Positions 60,513-64,000 of a DNA stretch of 64,000 nt are shown in pieces. Numbering within the stretch: the first letter of the stretch is position 1; the number at the start of each line of letters is the position of its first letter. The stretch comes from Alviniconcha marisindica (lineage: Eukaryota > Mollusca > Gastropoda > Provannidae). The stretch spans positions 1,626,001-1,690,000 of the forward strand of contig JABMCL010003469.1 in assembly GCA_018857735.1 (NCBI GenBank), in the 5' to 3' direction. A program made the translations under genes and the position numbers. The notes under the pieces are model-generated. The model was not told the origin of the DNA. It saw nothing but the letters and a program-made list of their open reading frames with translations, and searched no databases.

Positions 60513-61534
60513 AATCTATCTTTGTAAAGCATTGTGTGTTGTCTGTATGTGAAAGTGTGAGTGTTTGTAAAAAGCCTGCAAGATTCCATTGCCGTGGGGT
60601 GTAATAATAAAGAGTTAGCATCTCCTCACCTCTGTGCACATACAGAATTCTTTTAAGCAGATCAAAAGACAAGTCACAGGTCAAAAGCTGGGCCACAGTT
60701 CTGGAGACAACAGGGTCAACAGCAAATGCAGCCAAGTCAAAACATACAAGGTTGACAATAACGCTGATTTTATTTAGACAAACTAAACCTGTGCACATTT
60801 TCAGTGGCAACATCTTTCTCAAGCAACAGATAATACACTAACAAACGATGATAGATGATGTGTCTACTTACCTTTCGGTAATTTGTGTGTGTGTGTGTGC
60901 CACAAACTCCAGCTCTAACTGAAAGTAGACTCTGCATCTGTTGTTTAATTTTAATGTACTGTCTCCTGCTTGAGAAAGGCATTTCCAATTAAAATTTGCC
61001 CATGCTTTGTGTTATCTAATCATGACCAGTGCTATTTTTAACCTTTTGTGTGTTTTGATTTTGTTTGAGAATGCTAACCGTCAACTTTGATTTAAGAAGA
61101 AAAGAAAAAAATTGGAGTCAAAATCAGTTTATGACGACTTTACATATCATCTCACTACAACACAAGTGTCACATTTTCACAAAGGAACCACAAACGGTAT
61201 GCACAGTATGGATTTAGCGATGACAAAAAAATCTTTGAAATTGCAAACACTGATTCACTATTAAAATACACAATCTCACATGTTCTGGAGCCTGTTTATG
61301 TGCTCAACATGAGAACCAGCATCAGTTGGTTGTGACGACGAGCAGTGTCATCCATTTTATTCTGGGGCCATCATGCCAAAACAAACACAGAAAGTAGGGA
61401 GAGGGGTTTGAACAAAAAATGAAGATGAATGGACCGGGAAGGTAAACATTAGGACAAGGAAGAACTTATTGGCATTGTATGAAGCGTACGAAGCATGCAT
61501 GACTGTATCCTGATCCACCTCAGGCTTTAAAGGG

Positions 61535-61765
61535 AGGTCGATAATTGGTTTTTAATGCCCAGTCAACAATGGCTCATCAGGGCTGTCAAGGTGATTTAGA
61601 GGGAGAACAGTTGTCAACTGTGGACAGATAATTGGTTTTTAAACGCCCGGTCGACCATGATGGTTACATAGTGGTGATTTCAAGGGAGAACATTTGTCAA
61701 CTATAGACAGATATTTGGATTTTAACGCCCAGTCAACCATGATGGTTATATCGCGGTGATTTAAA
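61535..61765 (+). repeat. Three tandem copies, about 85 bp, of a SINE-tail-like unit
   Basis: The unit is ttggtttttaacgcccagtc + aaccatgatggtta + ggtgatttcaagggagaaca + tttgtcaact. Copies start near 61,545, 61,632 and 61,715. A related stretch with a (gta)n run is at 3,255-3,310. I recall this sequence as common in mollusc genomes. Confidence 0.75.
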
Positions 61766-62357
61766 CTGAGGCAGAGCATTTATCAACTCTGGGTTAACAG
61801 ACGGGATCTTAATTTCTGTGTCCGCGGTATCCCGCAGCGAAAGTTATAAAGGGAATTCAGGGTATTTTAGACTGTTTCGTGCCATCGCATTTACGTGTAA
61901 CCGCTGTGTCCAGCATAGGGTACGCTGTCGATGAAACAATTTCCGGCCTCTGTCTACAGAGACCGAGTGACCGCCGTATCTGCGGTTGTGATTGGACAAT
62001 AGATTGTGATAGCAGTCAAACTTTTGATTGGGTAGCCTTGAACTTCCTTTTCACTCTGCCTGTAGGAGAAATCGATAAATGAAACTTGTGCAGGATTTTT
62101 GTTGTTGTTGAAACGTGTTCTTGCCCACGTAAATGAACTTATCAAGCAGCTAACCCATCAAATACGTATTTGAATACAAATCAGAGAATCTTGGAAATGT
62201 GGGATACAAGAGTATTTTAGGAATGAACGAGACCATCGATTTAGAGTCGCCTACTTTTCACTCCAGAGTTGTTGTTTTGTTTGTTTTTGTTTTGCCTTCA
62301 TGCGTCTTTTGAAGGTAAGCTGAACAGCAACACACTTCCTTAGTCTTTGTATCTATT

Positions 62358-62382
62358 GGTAGGTAGGTAGGTAGGTAGGTAG
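62358..62382 (+). repeat. (GTAG)n microsatellite followed by SINE-like sequence
   Basis: Six GTAG units, then gtgttgcttaatgtcctcag and gacatattagggacaagct, which resembles a SINE tail of the same general kind. Confidence 0.7.
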
Positions 62383-62913
62383 TGTTGCTTAATGTCCTCA
62401 GATGTCAGTTGACATATTAGGGACAAGCTGAGACCAGTGCCGAAGCATGGTTCAGTATAGCTTTACGTCAACGGAAACCAGAAGGCTCGTTAGGACGGAC
62501 AGCCCAGGACGGCCACCTCGACTCTCACACAGCTCCTGAACTATGAGTGTATCTATTGTTCATATAATGCCTATTTATTGTCCTCTTTTGGGGTGTGGTC
62601 CAGACACAGGAAAACGGCGGATCCCAGAGATGAACGGGAACTGAATCTGCGTCCTGAGAGGATTTTCTTCATACGTGGAAATACGTAAAAATGGAAAGGT
62701 GCAAGATCCGGGCAGCAGGGAGGGTATGGCAAAGTTTGAAGGCTTTCCCTTGGAGATCAAGCTTGTACTAGCTTTGACGTGTGTGCGGGTGCGTAATCAT
62801 GAAAAGAAAAAGAAAAAGAAGAAAAAAGGTTGAATCTTCTACGCAAACACCTATTACACGTCATTGTCATGCCAACAGTCTTCCAAGCATTGGATAAGAA
62901 AACAACAGCTCAA

Positions 62914-62934
62914 CCCCCCCCCCCCCCCCCCCCC
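62914..62934 (+). repeat. C21 homopolymer
   Basis: Uninterrupted C tract followed by T and more C. Confidence 0.9.
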
Positions 62935-63463
62935 TCCCCCCACCCAAAGCAAAAAGAAGAAAAAAAGTTATTTCGCTTCTCTTCTCATTTCTCATCGTTT
63001 TTAACCGTTTAATTGTTGTTTAAGTGTCGTTTTGTACTTGGGGATCAGGGGATTACCCCGAAAATTTGCAGATTGTGTGTCTGTGTCATGATAAATAAAC
63101 GTTCTTTTAAACATTTCATGTGCTCGGACACCGTCTAACGATCAACGTGACCTCTTTTACTCACCCCTTTGATTACTTAACCACTACCCTTCTCGCCCCT
63201 CCTCCCCCGCAAAAACCACACAACCCTCTTCCCACCTTTACGATGGGCTATGCAAATTAAACGCCAATAAACACAGCATGAAAACAGCGCCCATGTTTCA
63301 CGCAATGGGAGGCAACCGTTACGCCACGGTGAGAACTGAGAGGTGGCAAGGGCGAAAGTGTCGCAGCGAGGCAGCAGCTGGACAGCAACGTCAAAACTGC
63401 GCGCTCAGCAGTATCGACAAAAAAGAAGAAAAAAAAGAAGAAGTGAAACTTGCTGAGTGAACG

Positions 63464-64000
63464 ACACAGAGGGTTATGGCAGCGGTTTCTTTTGATTGAT
63501 CTGCAGTCTGTTCGATCAGGGGGCAGTGCTGGGGGTGGAGGGAGGCGTATTGCCGTTCGAGTTTGCAGCATCTTGCTTGAGGCTATAGAGACGGGTGTAA
63601 GTAGGCTAATAAATGATTGAACTGTTCAGGAGTGGGTTAAAGTAAACATGGTGCTTCACGTCCACAAAAAACACACAGAAGAGGGTTATGGCAGCGGCTC
63701 CTTTTTGTTTGGGGTTTGTTCGACATGGGACAAGGATTGTACCACTGGCGGGAGCTGCCACACGTATAATTTTTGTCGTGACAAATGTTTTGTCGCGACA
63801 AACATAATTTTGTCGCGACAAAAGTTTTCTCGCGGCAAGCATACTTTTGTCGTGACAAAAGACGTCTTTTGCCGCGACAAACAAGTGTTTGTCGTGACAA
63901 ACACGTGTTTGTCGCTACAAAAGTTTTGTCGCGACAAAAATGATACTTGTGGCAGCTCCCGCCAATGATAGGATTGGGGATGGAGGGAGGTTGTGTTGCC
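63464..64000 (+). repeat. Local direct repeat, second copy carrying the foldback element
   Basis: cacagagggttatggcagcgg (63,466) recurs as cacagaagagggttatggcagc (63,673). In the same order, 'tgttcga' and 'gg(g/a)tggagggagg..tattgcc/tgttgcc' appear in both. Copy 1 (about 63,464-63,555) lacks the 219-bp foldback element that splits copy 2. Confidence 0.6.
63746..63964. mobile_element. Foldback (MITE-like) element made of nine phased palindromes
   Basis: Outer ends are inverted repeats: TGGCGGGAGCTGCCACA at 63,746 and its complement ending at 63,964. The similarity runs on through gtat-att-ttt into the first palindrome, about 40 bp with few mismatches. Inside, TTTGTCGYGACAAA or close variants start at 63,772, 63,789, 63,809, 63,826 (decayed), 63,846, 63,868, 63,888, 63,908 and 63,925, that is every 17-22 bases. 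No coding capacity. No clear target-site duplication. Confidence 0.8.

Larger units (their letters stand above)
47970..60535 (+). other. Candidate very long LARP4 3' UTR / downstream non-coding region
   Basis: No recognisable coding exon follows the LARP4 stop. The plus strand stays T-rich and CpG-poor up to a good poly(A) signal at 60,507. The stretch holds repeats listed separately (50.4-51.06, 52.53, 53.18, 54.15, 56.54 and 58.89-59.58 kb). Whether all of it belongs to the LARP4 transcript is inference; earlier poly(A) sites or a separate lncRNA are equally possible. Confidence 0.35.
60540..63745. other. Right-hand stretch without a recognised gene
   Basis: Past the poly(A) signal the plus strand becomes A-richer and, from about 61.8 kb, CpG-rich. 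'tctcaagca' (about 60,817) and 'tgcttgagaa' (about 60,970) form a short inverted pair. No frame resembles a known protein. The CpG-rich part may be a promoter for a gene beyond the window. Confidence 0.45.

Noticed and set aside
60454..60822. 122-codon minus-strand frame past the poly(A) signal
   Set aside because: No domain or splice evidence, and it overlaps the plus-strand poly(A) region. The 'ttgcttgagaaag...aataaaatcag' context looks like repeat sequence.
63772..63938. CRISPR-like regular repeats
   Set aside because: Repeats are 14-bp palindromes with 3-8 base gaps in eukaryotic DNA; there are no unique spacers of CRISPR length and no cas genes.
63637..63968. Overlapping frames with repeated CRDK/SRQN-like units on both strands
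   Set aside because: They are translations of the TTTGTCGCGACAAA palindromes, not proteins.

Overview
The window is animal nuclear DNA, most likely from a mollusc and probably a marine gastropod. This rests on three things: an intron-rich gene with GT-AG introns, short repeats of types I associate with mollusc genomes (tails containing 'aacgcccagtcaaccatgatgg'-like and '(aat)n gtgcatttat' segments), and many long poly(G)/poly(C) tracts. The species call is inference. Nothing bacterial or viral is visible.

One gene can be read with confidence: a plus-strand La-related protein 4 (LARP4/4B family) gene. Fifteen phase-consistent coding exons run from 28,178 to 47,969, and a plausible but unproven first coding exon lies at 18,066-18,140. 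Together they give a 2,775-nt reading frame (924 residues). It has a PAM2 poly(A)-binding-protein motif, a La motif plus RRM module, an FPPLPGS-type motif, an LSDVVKG motif, an LSYAQM motif and a basic C-terminus. A 36-nt phase-compatible candidate cassette exon (36,447-36,482) would lengthen the La motif-RRM linker.

Layout. 1-16.3 kb: CpG-poor, no firm gene; local duplications, a 1.5-kb element with CAGGGCTTGACATTAA-like inverted ends, a broken hAT transposase split by a 2.2-kb inverted-repeat element, and one exon-like segment at 9.65 kb. 16.7-18.3 kb: CpG-rich, the likely LARP4 promoter and first exon. 18.1-28.2 kb: intron 1, CpG-rich in large part. 28.2-48.0 kb: LARP4 body with several intronic tandem arrays. 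48.0-60.5 kb: T-rich, no recognisable coding exon, several minisatellites and microsatellites, ending at a good poly(A) signal (60,507); possibly one very long 3' UTR. 60.5-64 kb: no recognised gene, CpG-rich in its right part, ending in a foldback element built of nine phased TTTGTCGCGACAAA palindromes.

The most unusual points are the canonical (Phe) PAM2 motif where vertebrate LARP4 has Trp, the microexon candidate, the nested transposon whose removal restores the host frame exactly, the palindrome array, and intronic or 3' arrays rich in nuclear-receptor-like and AP-1-like motifs. I see no evidence of a wholly new multi-gene system.
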